64,000 bases of DNA from Dioscorea cayenensis subsp. rotundata (GCF_009730915.1 NC_052488.1:20268305-20332304); one strand, 5' to 3'; positions 34,310-47,738 are shown, counted from the stretch's first letter. Numbers and translations are program-made. The notes: generated by a model not told the origin, from the letters alone.

Positions 34310-34961
34310 CAAGGTTTTCAGACCCGAACCGGCCATCGACCCGGAGAAGGGTAGGGGTCAGGGGTCGAGGGGTTCAACCGGGTTGAACCGGGGTTGAACC
34401 GGGGTCAATAATTTTTATTAAAAATAATATAATTTTTAGTTATATATAATTTAAAAAATTAAATATTGAAGAATAAAAAATAAAAAATAAAAAACATGAT
34501 TTTTAAAAATTTAAGTGAGTATTTTATATAAATAAATATTGAAGTACACCACATTAAAAATGTAAAATACACCCAATAGCATAATAATAAACTAATATAA
34601 AATTAATTGAGAAGCATAAAAATATTCACAAAGAAATACACAACTAAAAAATTCATTAAATAATTAAAATAAAAATATTTCATTGGTCTCTCCCTTTTCT
34701 TAGTTTTTATAATTTTTACATTATAACCCCCAAAACATTAATATATTATAAAAAAATAAAATAAGAATTAAAAAATTGGTGTAAACTCGGGTTGATGACC
34801 GTAGGGTCACCAGGATTCACGGTTCAATCGCCTACAGTTGCTAGGGTTCAACCCTGAGTTTTATCAAAAATCGGTTTTATATATTGAACCGGACCGGTTT
34901 TAAAGGTCGGGTCAGGGTCAACCTGATCCCGACCGCTGGTCCGGTCCAGAGTCGCAGCTCT
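34310..34961. mobile_element. GC-ended MITE with 9-bp target duplication
   Basis: Flanked by GATTCAAAC at 34301-34309 and 34962-34970. The ends are rich in AACCGG/CCGGTT (left CAAGGTTTTCAGACCCG; right complement AGAGCTGCGACTCTGGACC), and the middle is AT-rich and non-coding. The 9-bp duplication suggests a Mutator-type non-autonomous element. The terminal similarity is only partial. Confidence 0.6.
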
Positions 34962-34990
34962 GATTCAAACGAAGAGGTGGTATGTTTTTA

Positions 34991-35155
34991 GGGTAAATTT
35001 TTTTTAGTAAGTCACTAAACTTTGACTCATTTTCACTTTGATCACTGAATTTCAATTTATATCAATTTAATCAGATCAAATTAATACAAATTGAAGTTCG
35101 GTGATCAAAGTGAAAATAAATCAAAAGTTTAGTGTCCTACTAAAAAATTTACCCT
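34991..35155. mobile_element. Foldback MITE, short member of the GGGTAAATTTTTT family
   Basis: Almost the whole element is an inverted repeat. The left half, GGGTAAATTTTTTTTAGTAA ... CACTAAACTTTG ... CACTTTGATCACTGAA, is complemented by the right half, TTCGGTGATCAAAGTG ... AAAGTTTAGTG ... AAAAAATTTACCC. The flanks read TTTA and TATA, so a TA duplication is possible. Confidence 0.75.
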
Positions 35156-35564
35156 ATATTTTTATAGAATGAGAAAAACACACCAAAACCACACAGAACC
35201 ACAGAAACAAGAAGGCCCACCCAGCCCAGACGATGACAGCTAACTAACGGTTAAACAAACAGGGAAGAAAACACAAAGTAGCCAAGAAGGGAATATAGAC
35301 TAACTGTGAAGAGGTGGTATGCTATTTTTAATTTTTTTTAATTTAAACTCAAAAATTCTTTTTGTTAAAAACTCGTTTCACTGAGAATTAAATAAAAGGT
35401 GATATGGATTATTAAATAAAATATGTTTTTAATTTTTTATCTAGGGAAAAGCCCTAATTCAACGATGCCGCTAGTTTCACGGTTAGGTCAACCTGGTCAA
35501 GTGATTGGGCTTTTGATAAAATAGCGAGCATTGAACTGGAGGCGAAGCACACTGCACCCAAGCT
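35156..35564. other. Promoter region and leader of the bL32m gene
   Basis: AT-rich with a CCCAGCCCAGACGATGAC-type GC patch at about 35220. No other feature seen. Confidence 0.4.
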
Positions 35565-37459
35565 ATGGCCGCGTCGTCGTCATCATCTCTTCTCCGGCGG
35601 GTCTCCTCCCAGATTCTCCATCGCCGCCCCATGCTCCCTATCTACTCTTCCTCCCTTGATAACCCCCCCTTCCCCTTCGAAGCTGGCGGCTCATCGGCCT
35701 CTTCATCCCTCCCTGGCTTCTCCTCGGGGGCTGTGATGGATCTTATGGCTGTTCCCAAGAAGAAGGTTCACTTTCCCTCTTTCCTGCTTTCTCCGTGTAA
35801 AAGCTTCAAAATATTCATCTTTGATTATTGGAAGCCTTTTGTAGTGGTTTCTGAAATCAATTGATTTTGTTTCTTTTTTCCTTTTGAATAGAAACGATTT
35901 CTAATGAATTCATTTCTTATTCGCACCTCTTTGAACATTATTCTCTAGGTATCCTTTTCTTCCTATCTTGTAGAAATTTCCATTTAATTAATGCTTTTTC
36001 CCAAATTCTTATTTGCCGATTCATACTATAATGTGCCTCAAAATAATTTATATATATATGTATATCAATGTTCATGAGTAAATTCAGTTAGAATGGTTGG
36101 AGCTGTGAATTTACGTGTATTCTCTTTCAGGTATCACGCTTTAAGAAAGGATTGAGAAATGGTCCTAAAGCTCTAAAACCCATTCCTGTGATTGTACGCT
36201 GCAAGTAAGAATTTTGATATTTTTTTACTCCATGTTTTGGATTCTCTCTTTGCTTTCCTGCTTGCAAACTTGCGATTTTTGTTAGGCTTTTGTGTTATTG
36301 TGTAATCAAACAATGTGATTTCCATCTGAAGCGTGCTAGAAAAGGTTTGGTTACTTACACTGATTGGAGAATGTCCTGCTTCCCATGATGTATCATATAT
36401 GTTGTGAAACTCGAGATGAATACACAAATAGGATTGTTTTCTTTCATCAATGATACCAAAATAGTAGTTTGTATGGAGACATATTAGAGACCTTCGTATG
36501 CAGCTTGTCAATGCAGACATTAGAAGCAGGAGCTAGTCTCTGCGAGAATATGGTTGTTACTGTTCAGAATCCATGCGAGTGTTAGATATGGCAAATTTTC
36601 ATTGTCAATGTATGGTTACATGAGTTTATATGTTTAGATGTTTCATGAGTACTTATATTATAATACATGACCATATGAAATTTTAAATTCATCCATATAT
36701 CACCCTGGCTTGCTTTTTATCAGTTACTATCTTATCAAAATGCTTAGTACAAGGTGGTGTCTTGTGTTTCCATAATGATGTAAGGGCTCAATAACTTGCA
36801 GTTCCAGAATGTTGTCTTGATGATTAATTATACTATGAAGTTTCTAACAAGATGATTTAGACTTCATATGGTTTGATTTTTCCTTAGTTTTTACAAACCT
36901 TCAACAACTAGAACGGCATTAGCTCTCTGGGCAATAAAAACTTGCACAAGTATGAGCAAAACTGAAATTTGTCTTTTTTTTTAAATCCATGAGTTCTTGT
37001 TACTACTATAATGTTTGATCAAGTCTGGCCAAGCTATAGAGAAGTTGATGTTGGCAGCAATGTGTATTAATATACATGACAACCCCAGATTTTTCCTTTT
37101 GTTTTTTCCCCTCACACATCACTTTGAACAAGTTAATGACTTATAGACCTCTTCTATTCTATGCATGCCAATCATGTAAATAATTCTTCATATAAACAAT
37201 CCAAACTGTTTAGTCTTATTTGAAATCCAGAATTGGTTGCTTAACACTTATTATTGTATGGCATAACTGTACATCTCAAACTTCTTACCTGTTATTGCTT
37301 GTCTGCTGATTGGCTCTGTAATCACTCTTTATTGTAATGTCTTTTGAAAAGTTTTTCATGTGATTACTTTTTTGATACAGAGCTTGTGGTCGGGTGAAGC
37401 TGCCGCATTTCTTCTGTTGCAGTGGTGATAGGGGGAGCAGTGGATCCGCAGATGCTTGA
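35565..37459 (+). CDS. Mitochondrial large ribosomal subunit protein bL32m
   Basis: Three exons: 35565-35765, 36131-36204, 37381-37459; 117 residues, GT-AG and in phase. The first 55 or so residues are Ser- and Arg-rich (MAASSSSSLLRRVSSQILHR), typical of a mitochondrial presequence. The bL32 core follows: MAVPKKKVSRFKKGLRNGPK, then VRCKACGRVKLPHFFCC, carrying the zinc-binding Cys pairs of this family. It would be part of the large subunit of the organellar ribosome. The mitochondrial rather than plastid location is inferred from the presequence style; plastid bL32 is normally encoded by plastid rpl32. Confidence 0.88.
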
Positions 37460-38567
37460 AACGTTATTAGTCGGAGCACATCAGCAGAACATGCTTTTAG
37501 ACTCGGATTTCATCTTATAAGCTGATTGCTGTTTTTCATTTTTATCAACACAACGGAATTTTGTCGAAGAAACCTGGAAATGCATCTTGTATCTTCTCAG
37601 CACTTTGCTGCACTCAGTATTAAGAAAATTTTATGCAATTTATTGTTGTCCGTATAACTCCATTTCTAACTTTGAAGAATCTGATTGTAGATCATTGTTG
37701 ATCTGCAGGTGGGTTTAATAGTTTTTTGTTAGCATCTATCTGAATGAACCGTCCCCTTTCATTCATTTTTTCTTTTTGATTATGATGGATGCTAAGACTA
37801 CTGTTTCTGTTGAAATATGTATGTGTATATACATACATAAATAGGTCCAAATGAGATTTTCTACGTGTCATGGGCGTGCATAGCAGTGAAGTTATATTTT
37901 TTCAGTAGAATATGAATATTTTACAAAAAAAAAATTATTCTAACATATCAAGAGATCATTGACAAGGAGGTTGATGAATTAATTCACTTTTACAATAATT
38001 ATCTATGCTCTTACCTTGTGTAAGTTGAGGTTTGAATACGTTGAGAGCGGAAAGAATCAATTTTTTCTTTTAACAATTAAAATGAATGGTTTGTCTATTT
38101 GATTATATATATATATATATATAATCAACAAATAAATAGACAAAGTGAGAAGATAGAAACAATTATGATTTTTTTCCCCCTCTTTTACCCAAGGAAAGGA
38201 TAATAATTATCCAATTTTTTTTTTCAAAGGGCATGCAAGTTAAGAGAAATAAAAACCTTCATATTTATCTCATACACATTGTCTGGTTAAGAGTCTTAAG
38301 ACAAATCAATTTAGTTGAAAAAATTTAGATTTCAGGTTGATGATTATGAATTTTTCATCACAAATATTTAAAAACTGTAATATTATATAATTAAATAAAA
38401 AATTAAAATTAAAATCAATTAATAAATACTTATTTAGTATCAAGTATCAACGACAACTACGCCCTTTGGATTTTAATTATTAAATCACGATCTCTTTTCA
38501 CTGGTTATTAAATTTTTCATCGTCTCAGAGCTGCTTTCTTTCTTGCGGTTCCTCGATTGAGAGTGAG
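37460..38567. other. Intergenic region between bL32m and the p24 gene
   Basis: 3' untranslated sequence, a TA run near 38106-38122 and AT-rich sequence. No gene recognised. Confidence 0.5.
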
Positions 38568-41339
38568 ATGGCGACGAAGCTCCCGGCGATGGTGGTGATG
38601 ATGATGGCGTTGGTGGTGCTGGCGTCGGTGATGCCCGGACGATCCCTTCGCTTCGATCTTCAGTCGGGGAGCACCAAGTGCATCTCGGAGGACATCAAGA
38701 TGGACGCCATGGCCGTCGGCAAGTACTCCGTTATCAATCCTTCTGATTCCGGTCCCCTTCCTGAAGCTTATCGAGTCACTGTTAGGGTTCGTGTTTCGTC
38801 TTCTTCTTCTTCTTCTATGCCAAATCGATCGGAGAATTGGTGATATTTGGTGTCGGAAAACTTCAAACTTCAGATCTGTTGATTCGGTGATCGTTGCTTG
38901 TTTGCAGGTGACCTCGCCGTATGGGAACAACATCCACTTCGGGGACAACGTGGATTCCGGCAACTTTGCGTTCACGTCGGTGGAGGCCGGGGATTACCTT
39001 GCTTGTTTCTGGACTCCCGACCACAAGCCTCCTGTTACCGTCACCGTTGACTTCGATTGGAGAACCGGAGTCGCCGCTAAGGATTGGCCCAGCGTCGCCA
39101 AGAAGGGTCAGATCGATGTATATTTTCTATTTCCTATCTTCTTTGTTTCGTACTTTCTTTTTTTTTCATTTGGGTTTTTTATTTTTCTTGTCTTAATTCA
39201 AAGAAAATCATAGCCAAATTCTATCAAGAAATCTTTTTTCCCCCTTCTATTTGAGAAATTCATATCAATATATCATCAGGACCGCATTTGAAACTTAGCA
39301 GTAGAAAACCCTTTTTTTTTAAAAAAAAAAAAAATCACCTTTCAGTGAAATTGCATAGATTTTTTAATAATTTGGAGAAAGCGAAAAAGCTAATGATCCA
39401 GTATATAAGGTTTATCTGATGTTTGAAGCGTGGAAAGGTTAGTTTGGAGATATTACTATCCTATTAGATTGAGTGTTGAAAGAAGGCATGGCTTGTTGTG
39501 AGACTACTTTAATGGTGAGCAAAAGAGTCTTGTGGTGGTTTCTTTACTATCATGTAAGAACTCTGGAACTGGATATTGGACTGGTATATTATGTAAGTTC
39601 TGATTTTATGTTATCGGGAATAGAATTTATGCTGGAGGATGATTAATGAATGAAACTTAACTATGAAACATATAGTTTGGGTCACATAGGTATTCATATG
39701 GCAAGAACCTTATTTGTGTAGTGTAGGGAAGTTGCTGTTTGTAGTGGTAAGTTATTCTTTTCAAGATTTAATAGAATAAATCGGTTTGAAGTAAGGTGAA
39801 TATCATGATGACCTAGAGGTTGGCTCAGTTTCATTGGTGATGCTGGAGTGAGCTATGTAAAAAATCTAAGCCCATCAGCATGAATTTAGCTAGTTCATCA
39901 CACAGGCCCACTGCCATTTTATCAAATAACACAACTAACGTTGTTTATTTAGCCCCTAGGCACCCATCCGTGCTTGAACTCCTGTCAATGCCCAATTATA
40001 AATAGATAAATCACCTACTTGGATTCTATAGAATTTTGTGGGTAATTTACTGAGCAATTGATTGCATTCAGCATGAAAATATTTTATTGTATTTTGTTTT
40101 AGTTTCCGATGGAAACAATCATGCTAAGTCCAATTTGTTGTGTCAATTCATTTTGGCTGTTTCTCATTTTTGTTTTATATCCTGTGGACGTTCAATAAAC
40201 AGGACTTGTGAGCTGTGATTTTATGTAAGTCATACATGAGCGCTTTATGCTGATGTCAGTTTACTTACGTTGATCTTTTAGTCTTGGCATTAATAGAAGA
40301 AATCAGCAATGGTGCATATGATTATTTTTTTTTCTTGCTTCTTTTTGCATTGAATAATATTTTCCAGTTGCCAATCATACTCAATCAATAATCTAATCAC
40401 AAATGCTGTCATTATTCTCAACACAGAAAGTATTGTTGCCTTAGAAGATGTTTTCCATAATTGCTAGATCACCCAATTTTTCTTCATTGTATGTGAATGG
40501 ATTTTTTTGTGTTTCTCCTGTAAAATGTTTCTCTTAAAAAGTGCTAGCCTGCTTCAAAGCATTTGTGAATTGTGCATATTTGAGTATGATTAATTATTGC
40601 TTAATTTGATTCCATATGTAGTAATTAGGACTTTGTTCTCCGTATCATTCTCTGCCTATACAATATGTATGTGAAATGTTTGCAACCCATGTGGGGGCAA
40701 GAACCAAAGAATGTTTTGCTGTGAGAAAGAACCCTTTTCTATTGCAGCAAATGGATGCCTGATTTGGGAAAGCACTTACTAATAACAGAACTTCTGTTTG
40801 GAGCACATATCATATTTATCATCATTGCCAATTTCTGCAGGTCATGGAGCTGGAGTTGAAGAAATTGTATGATACTGTCACTTCAATTCATGATGAAATG
40901 TTCTATCTTCGTGAAAGGTAAATTAATTTAATATCCGAAAAGTTAATCAAGTTCTACCACCATCTTGACAAAGATAACATGCTAGTAACCAACTCATAAA
41001 ATTCATTCTAATTTAACAATAGAAGGATACCTTTGTGTGTTTGTGCTAGAGAGATTCTCTGTGAATTCCATTCTGCTGAATTAGTTATTTCATAAGTTCA
41101 GCTTTTTCATCACTTTGAAGAGATGTTCATGAACTTCATGATGCTACATTTCAAACTGGTTTCTTTATGTCTTACTATGTAATATGTATTTCAGGGAGGA
41201 GCAAATGCAGGACATGAACAGAGCAACGAACTCAAGGATGGCATGGTTGAGCTTTCTTTCCCTTGCTGTATGTTTATCAGTTGCAGGCTTGCAGCTATGG
41301 CATTTGAAGACCTTCTTTGAGAGGAAGAAACTTCTCTAA
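38568..41339 (+). CDS. p24-delta family cargo receptor (GOLD domain)
   Basis: Four exons: 38568-38786, 38908-39117, 40841-40917, 41195-41339; 216 residues, GT-AG and in phase. A signal peptide (about 1-26, ALVVLASVMPGRSLRF) is followed by the GOLD domain (FDLQSGSTKCISEDIKMDAM ... AGDYLACFW, with the paired cysteines), a coiled-coil (MELELKKLYDTVTSIHDEMF, then REEQMQDMNRATNSR), one membrane span (about 183-204, FLSLAVCLSVAGLQLWHL) and the cytosolic tail FFERKKLL. The FF and KKxx signals bind COPII and COPI coats. p24-delta proteins cycle between ER and Golgi and help load cargo such as GPI-anchored proteins and the HDEL receptor. Intron 2 is long (1.7 kb) and non-coding. Confidence 0.94.
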
Positions 41340-42440
41340 ACTTTGTTCCACAATGAACTTCATTTTCTGAAATATTTACATCATATCAGATTAAATAGGA
41401 GCCATCGGACTTATAACTTGTAGACTTGAGGGAGAGATTGATCATAGTAATCTGTTCTCTATACCTTGTCTGATTTCTTTTCAATGTTCTTCTTTAGGGC
41501 TTTTTTTAGTTTTTGGTTTTTGGTAAGCGAAAGATATTAATTAACAATTCATTTGCTTGGTCATATCTTTTTAACCTGATTTTATATTTACATCTGACCT
41601 GAGCTTTCTTTTCTTTTGCTTCTAGATTTTGGTTAGATCTTGAGCTTGAACTTGAATTTTCAACAGAAATAATTGTGATGAAATTGATGTTCTTTATGCC
41701 TGTTACTTTTGTGCAGCTGCATTTTACCTGTACATTAACTGCTAATTAATTTTATTCTCTTCAATCTAGTTTGGCATGAAAGTAGCCGTTTTTATAAAAT
41801 ATAATTAAATTTAAAATAATTATTTAAATAATATTAAACTAGTAATACGTGATAAAAAATCAAGATAAAAAATATTTATTTTAATTTATATATTAACTAA
41901 ATCAAAACAGCGTCAACCACCAATTTATTTGGCAATGACAGGACAAAGTATACAAGCAATCTGGAACCTGTATTCCTGCTGGATGCAATCAATATGATTT
42001 AAAAAAATAAAAAAAAACAGATGGATGACTCAGCTCAACAAAGCAATCAGAATTTACTCACAATTTTTCAAATACATAAATATTTTGTCCTGAAATGAAA
42101 ATAACCCAAACAGTGTATAGTTCAGATAAGATAACCTATATATCCATTCCCATTGTGAGCACAAGGCCTGTGTTTATAATTTACTGCAATAATACCAGAT
42201 CACCGGAGTTATTACTCTGGGCTCTGACAAACACCCTTGACATGGTTTAAAAGCAATCACCATCCACAATAATAGAATTCAAATTTTGCTTGAGGGCATC
42301 TAATTACTTCCAGAACAATTTGCATCAATGATCAACCTTTGTATTTTCCAGTAGACTCAGAAAAAGCTCAACCATGAGGCAGAAATACCGGTGAGGTACA
42401 GAAACATATCTACAGGGAAAGAACCTGATCAGAGCTTAAA
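41340..42440. other. Convergent intergenic region between p24 and VIK
   Basis: Contains the 3' untranslated regions of the p24 gene (plus) and VIK (minus). AT-rich patches lie around 41790-41890. No other gene. Confidence 0.5.
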
Positions 42441-45400
42441 TTACTGTGGGAAGATGTGCCAATGATGATCAGGTGAAACCGCCTCCTTGATTTTCTCAAG
42501 CTTCTTGAGAATATCTATAAAAGAAGGCCTCTGCGCCATGTCAGCAGACCAGCATTCAACCGTCAATCTGGACCATCCGAAAAGTAGGAGTACAATCAGA
42601 GTTAAACTGGAGAAGGATGCATGGTTACAGACTTACAGGCAAAGGATGTGATATTCAACTTATAGTGAAATTGACCGAGACACTAAGGTAGTGTGGCGAG
42701 CTCAGTGTTGATGTATATACTTGTACTTACTCTTTCAATTCCAGAAGGTACCCTTTCGCACGAAATGTTGGACGATGGCCTTCTGCAACATACTTTGCAG
42801 CTTCATAAGGTTCATAGTTTGACATAGGAGGATCTCCTTCAAGCATCTGCAGATTGTGGAACAACAGTAATTAGAGGTTGAAGAAAAAAATGTTAAACCC
42901 ATTCTAAATGGCCAATGAACTGCTGATGAGAAAAACAAGTGTACCTCATATAATATCATTGCAAAAGAGAATACATCAACTTTCTTATCATACTTCCTAT
43001 GCTTGAATACCTCAGGAGCCATATATCGGTCTTCCATCTCAGAAAACAGCCTAAAATTAATTCTCAGGGCAAAGATCTGACTTTGTTAATATGAAACAAA
43101 TTTAATACTCACAGCTCCCAGTTTCTCCAGTCATTTTGTACACATCATGAGAATTCTGGACTCTGATCAGCTTGCTTAGTCCAAAGTCTCCAACCTTTAA
43201 ATGGTCCGCATTGGAGTTCACCAAAAGAACATTCCTGAAGGCATTGAGTGAGCTTCAGAATTGTTCTTAAAAGCACTCATCGAGTGTTATCAGATGAACT
43301 AACCTTGGTTTTAGATCACGGTGAATTATGACATTTGGTTCGTTGTGAAGATATGCCATGCCCCTGTGCAATCATTAAAACTGTAAATGACAACACACTA
43401 ATCTGCCATCACCCATATGCCACAAGTTAAGACTAAATTCTTGGCATCTAACTAAAACGTAATTGCCAGAAGAAAAAAACTAGTTGGCTAATACTTATCA
43501 GGCAAAGAGCTATGAACACTTTAGGATTTCTAAACATGGTCAGTGACTTTATCCGCTTTATCCACTATATGTCAAGTATGGAAAAAAGGATAAAAGATAA
43601 GGAAAGGAAAAATGCAGCACGCGAAGAAGCATCTATCTCATAGTTACCATAGTGGCTGTTATATGACTTGCACTCTAAGAAAAAAAAACCCTACATTGCA
43701 AATTTTAAAGGTTATAAGAAACCATTGAAGTGCATTAACAATGTAACACGATACCATATGCTTTGTCAACATAGATAATCGAGAAATTGCTATTTCAGTT
43801 ATCACTTGAGGAAATTGCTTCGAATGAACATAAGCAAGGCAAATCTGGGACTCAGGATATAAAAAAGGAAGAAGCACAACACCAATTTCACATGAAAGCA
43901 AAGCAAATGCCTTTTCTGATGAGAGTAAAAATATACACTGAAACAGGATTAAAGGAGCCCGAATTCCATGCCAAATTTATATGAATGCAGAAAACAAACT
44001 CAAAATGTGAACAACAGGGTTGCTCAACAATCCACACTATCTCAAACAATGCAATTCTTTAGTTAGCATCTACACAGTGCAATGAAAGTAAATTCATAGA
44101 AATGCCAAGAATCTCCATTAAGTTAATGAATCAGTCTTACCAAATTACAGCCACGCTCTCCTAAAACCAAAGGAAATTACATAAACATGCACTACACAGT
44201 ACAAGAAAAATAAATCCATAGAATGAACAGGTCACCATTGTTCGCTCTACAATAATGTTCAGGATCCCCTATAACTAGATCAATCAGAGTTGTAAAGGGA
44301 TAATAATAATAATTACCTGGCAATATCCAATGCAAAATTAACAGCGGTTGCTGGACTGAGAGCACCCTTTTCCTTGAGATATTGATGGAGATCACCCTGA
44401 TAAGGAATGAAATGTAGCAATTTAGAGAAGTTCAGTTCTTCCATAAGAACTTTTATGTTAGCCAATATGAAACTTTGCTTGAGATATAATTCTCATTTAT
44501 ACCCCTCTTAAAAATTCTGTGACTAGCATCAAAGGTTTCCTCTCGGTAACTGCTCCAAGAAATTGGACTATATTCGGATGGCGTAGCTTCACTAGCAAAT
44601 TCACCTCGTGCCTAAAGTCTTGACTGAATTCAATAGTACAAGAACAAGAGGAGTAAGAAGGGCTGATACTATCAATTAAGAACACATCACATTAAGACCA
44701 AAAGCAGTGGTGAAAACATGCATTTTTCTGATGGACTTAAACAAAGAATGCATTCTCGCCAAGTAATTGCTTCTCTCAATAAAACCATTTGTGAGACCAA
44801 ATTGCATATCTATATATAATACAAAAGATATGCTTACGTCACCAATCTATCATCTGAGAGTGATGGAAGAATACGTTTTACAGCAACTGGTGTTCCACGC
44901 CAATAGGCTATTAATATTTCACCAAATGAACCCTACAAAAACGAAGAGAGAACATAATTAAATTCAAATAAATTAATAACTTGCAAAACACCCCAGAGAT
45001 TTAGTTGTAGATTAATGCCTCTCTCATTCCTATTTATTCTGAGGCACCCTTCAAAATCATTCCATGCATCAAGATTACAATGTTTAGACCATTCCTTTGT
45101 ACTTGACCCCTTCTACAGTTCTACTAGCTATAACAGCTCATTATTCTGCCATAGTCAACTAGAATTTGATTGTTTGTACATAGCAAATAACTGACCTTTC
45201 CAATAACGGTTGAGGTTGAGAAATCCAACTCAGATGGGTCAATTTCCCAGTCACACTTGTTGGGAAGAGGGGGTGGAACTGCCTTTTGGTTCGAAATGAC
45301 TACCATTTTGTCCCTGTGTTCCATACAAACAGATGATTATTCCCTCCCTTACCAAACAATATGAGGTCTGATAAAATTGAATGATTAGTATGGTTTAGCC

Positions 45401-47566
45401 TAAAGATCATTATTATAACAAAAAAAAAAGGAAAAAGGCCAGCATGTCTCTAACCATGAACAGGAACTAGACAATAAGGAGTGAAAGCTAAAGGTGGCTT
45501 AAGGAAATATAACAGGAAATACTATAAAAAGTAACAAAGCGATGCTGCAATTAACTGATGCTAAAGATATAATGGGCCATAGTAATGCATACTAGTTTGT
45601 TTTATAAACCGAATATAAATATCATGAAAATATATATAATGTTCATCTCATATTTCAGAGTCAGAACGGACCAAATGGTATTTCCCAAGGCTGGTGCAAC
45701 TATAGTTCACCTTTGTAAATACAAGCATACAAGAACTGCCTATGCTCTCATGGCCATGCGCATTACTTAGTTTTATAAAACATTTCCAAGATGCCACTCA
45801 TAAACACTAAAAAACTATTCGTGGTCATGGGCAACACTTAATTTTTTTAAATATTTCCAAGGTACCACTCATAAGTGAAGAGAAACTATTTGTATAGTGC
45901 TGATACGACCTTGCGCAAGGATGAGATCATTCCTATCATTAAAAACAAATAAAAAAAATTATAGGCATAATTATATACAATTTCAAGACATGTATTAGAA
46001 AACAATTCACCATGGCATATATGCACGCAGGAAAAATACTTCAGAAATTAGTAAGCCACAAGTGCCCAACATGAATACGGCCAAATTCTCTTATTGGCAG
46101 CATTCAACATCTACGAAAGCCGGCATTGCTGGTACTGAACAATCTTATCTACAAGGTGAGGAAACTTACAAAAGACAAACCACCATAAGATTTCAATAGC
46201 TCAATCATACTGTGCTTTTTGGCTCCTTCTGCATCTGCCAATGGCTGTCAAAAAAAATACCCTAGTCAATACCATGTGTAACATAAATGAAATTTACAAT
46301 CTCTTTAATCTAAACAAACCAGAAATAGAAAAAAAAAAAATCTTCTTATAAACGCTATGCAGATTTGACCAAAACAGAATATCAAACATCAAGTCAAGTG
46401 TATGGCTATCGGAACTACAAACTGATTTGGGGACTAAAAGCTTTTAACTGCAAGATGTATTCTCCTCTTGATTAAAAAGACAATGTCCTCTGAGAATCTG
46501 TAAAATTCAACCCAGACCGTACAGGCTAAGACATGAATTAGGATTGAGAGACAAACTACTTACATCTTCTTCCACCTGATTAAAAGGAGTCCTTCATAAG
46601 TTCTCCAATCTTGATCTAAACCATACACAAGGAAAAAATTTTTAATGGTGAAGCTATTCCTTTACCCTGCCATCAAGCCAAACTTGTTACATCTGTGCAT
46701 CAGCTTTCAGGTCAATTCCCTGATTGCAAATGTAATTCTATCATTAAAGGTTTAGATATTATAGATACTGGCACTAGAATATCACAGTTAAGTCTAACCA
46801 TGATGTGTTCTGATTTAGTAATTGATTCAGCTATAAAGCTAGATCATTAGCAATGACTAATGCATTTAGGAAACAAAAATCATAGCTTATGATGAAGTAG
46901 ATTTGATGAAATAGGAGCAATGGCATCCAAGATTTCATATAAAACTATTCAAGATACAGTTTCCCCCTGGCATGTTTCCATTTGAATCAAAAGAAGGGAG
47001 TCCACCTTCTCTTACATATGAGATTGAGCCATGGTTTTAGTTGCATTTAAAAAAATCATCCAACAAAACAAAGCTAGGTACTTAAAACTATGACAGTTGC
47101 ACTAACATCAGCTGCCAATTATAATGAACAATCACAATTAGGCTCATGCGACGGGATCAACCATTCGCCTATAAAATTTCTCAGATTTCAATCATCAATG
47201 TGCTCCATACTAAAAGGAAATCAAACAGAGAAGGCCAAAGAGACACACCGTATTCTTCCAGCGGTCCTGGGCGTTGACATTGGCACCGAACTCAAGAAGG
47301 CACTTGGCGACATCGATCCACCCATGAAGCGAGGCGACATGGAGAGGGGTTCGGTTATCGTAGTCATGAGCATTGACAAGGCCAGGGTCCTCCTCAAGGA
47401 GCTTCCGGACGGCGGCAGCGTCATTCTGGTGGGTATGCCAGAGAATCAGAGACGTCCGGCTAACCCTAGCTTTCTCCTTCTGCTTGCTCGCCGTCGGTGC
47501 CTGCGAGGAGGAGCCACTGCCCAATTCCTCACCGCCGGGAGCTTGATCCCCCTCCTTCCCACTCAT
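42441..47566 (-). CDS. VIK: Ankyrin-repeat Raf-like protein kinase (VIK / ILK family), with a 1-base frameshift
   Basis: Eleven exons: 47249-47566, 46170-46244, 45196-45313, 44838-44932, 44503-44623, 44317-44396, 43304-43363, 43113-43234, 42945-43030, 42731-42846, 42441-42567. All junctions are GT-AG. Ankyrin repeats (about 35-130; LLEEDPGLVNAHDYDNRTPL, LHVASLHGWIDVAKCLLEFG) precede a Raf-like kinase domain: GKGSFGEI glycine loop, VAVKRI Lys, HRDLKP, GDFGLSK, and end SPDHHWHIFPQ. The sequence tracks Arabidopsis VIK (VH1-interacting kinase, At1g14000) along its whole length as I recall it. VIK binds the receptor VH1/BRL2 in vein patterning and phosphorylates the vacuolar sugar transporter TMT1. 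The exons sum to 1318 bp, one more than a multiple of three. Exon 3 starts in frame as GQNGSHFEPK but continues as AVPPPLPNKCDWEI only in the +1 frame. One extra base sits at about 45282-45287. Without it the protein would be 438 residues. As written, translation stops at about 45251. Confidence 0.9.
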
Positions 47567-47689
47567 CTCGATTCAGCGATGGTTTGTGGGGAGCTTCTTC
47601 TCTCGATCTGGATCCCAGATGATGCTTGCTGGCGCAAAGCTTCTCCCTTCTTCTTCGAGGTATCAACTGGCAGCCATTGATGGATCTCT

Positions 47690-47693
47690 CTCG

Positions 47694-47737
<44 letters not shown>
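47690..47737 (-). repeat. GA/CT microsatellite in the VIK leader region
   Basis: A CT run on the plus strand (GA on the VIK sense strand) lies about 130-170 bp upstream of the VIK start codon. GA tracts in plant leaders and promoters can bind BPC/GAGA factors; here that is only a possibility. Confidence 0.8.

Positions 47738-47738
<1 letters not shown>

Noticed and set aside
38517-38975. 152-residue minus-strand open frame with a His/Arg run
   Set aside because: Antisense to the conserved p24 exons 1 and 2; the His run is the complement of ATG/GTG-rich signal peptide codons.
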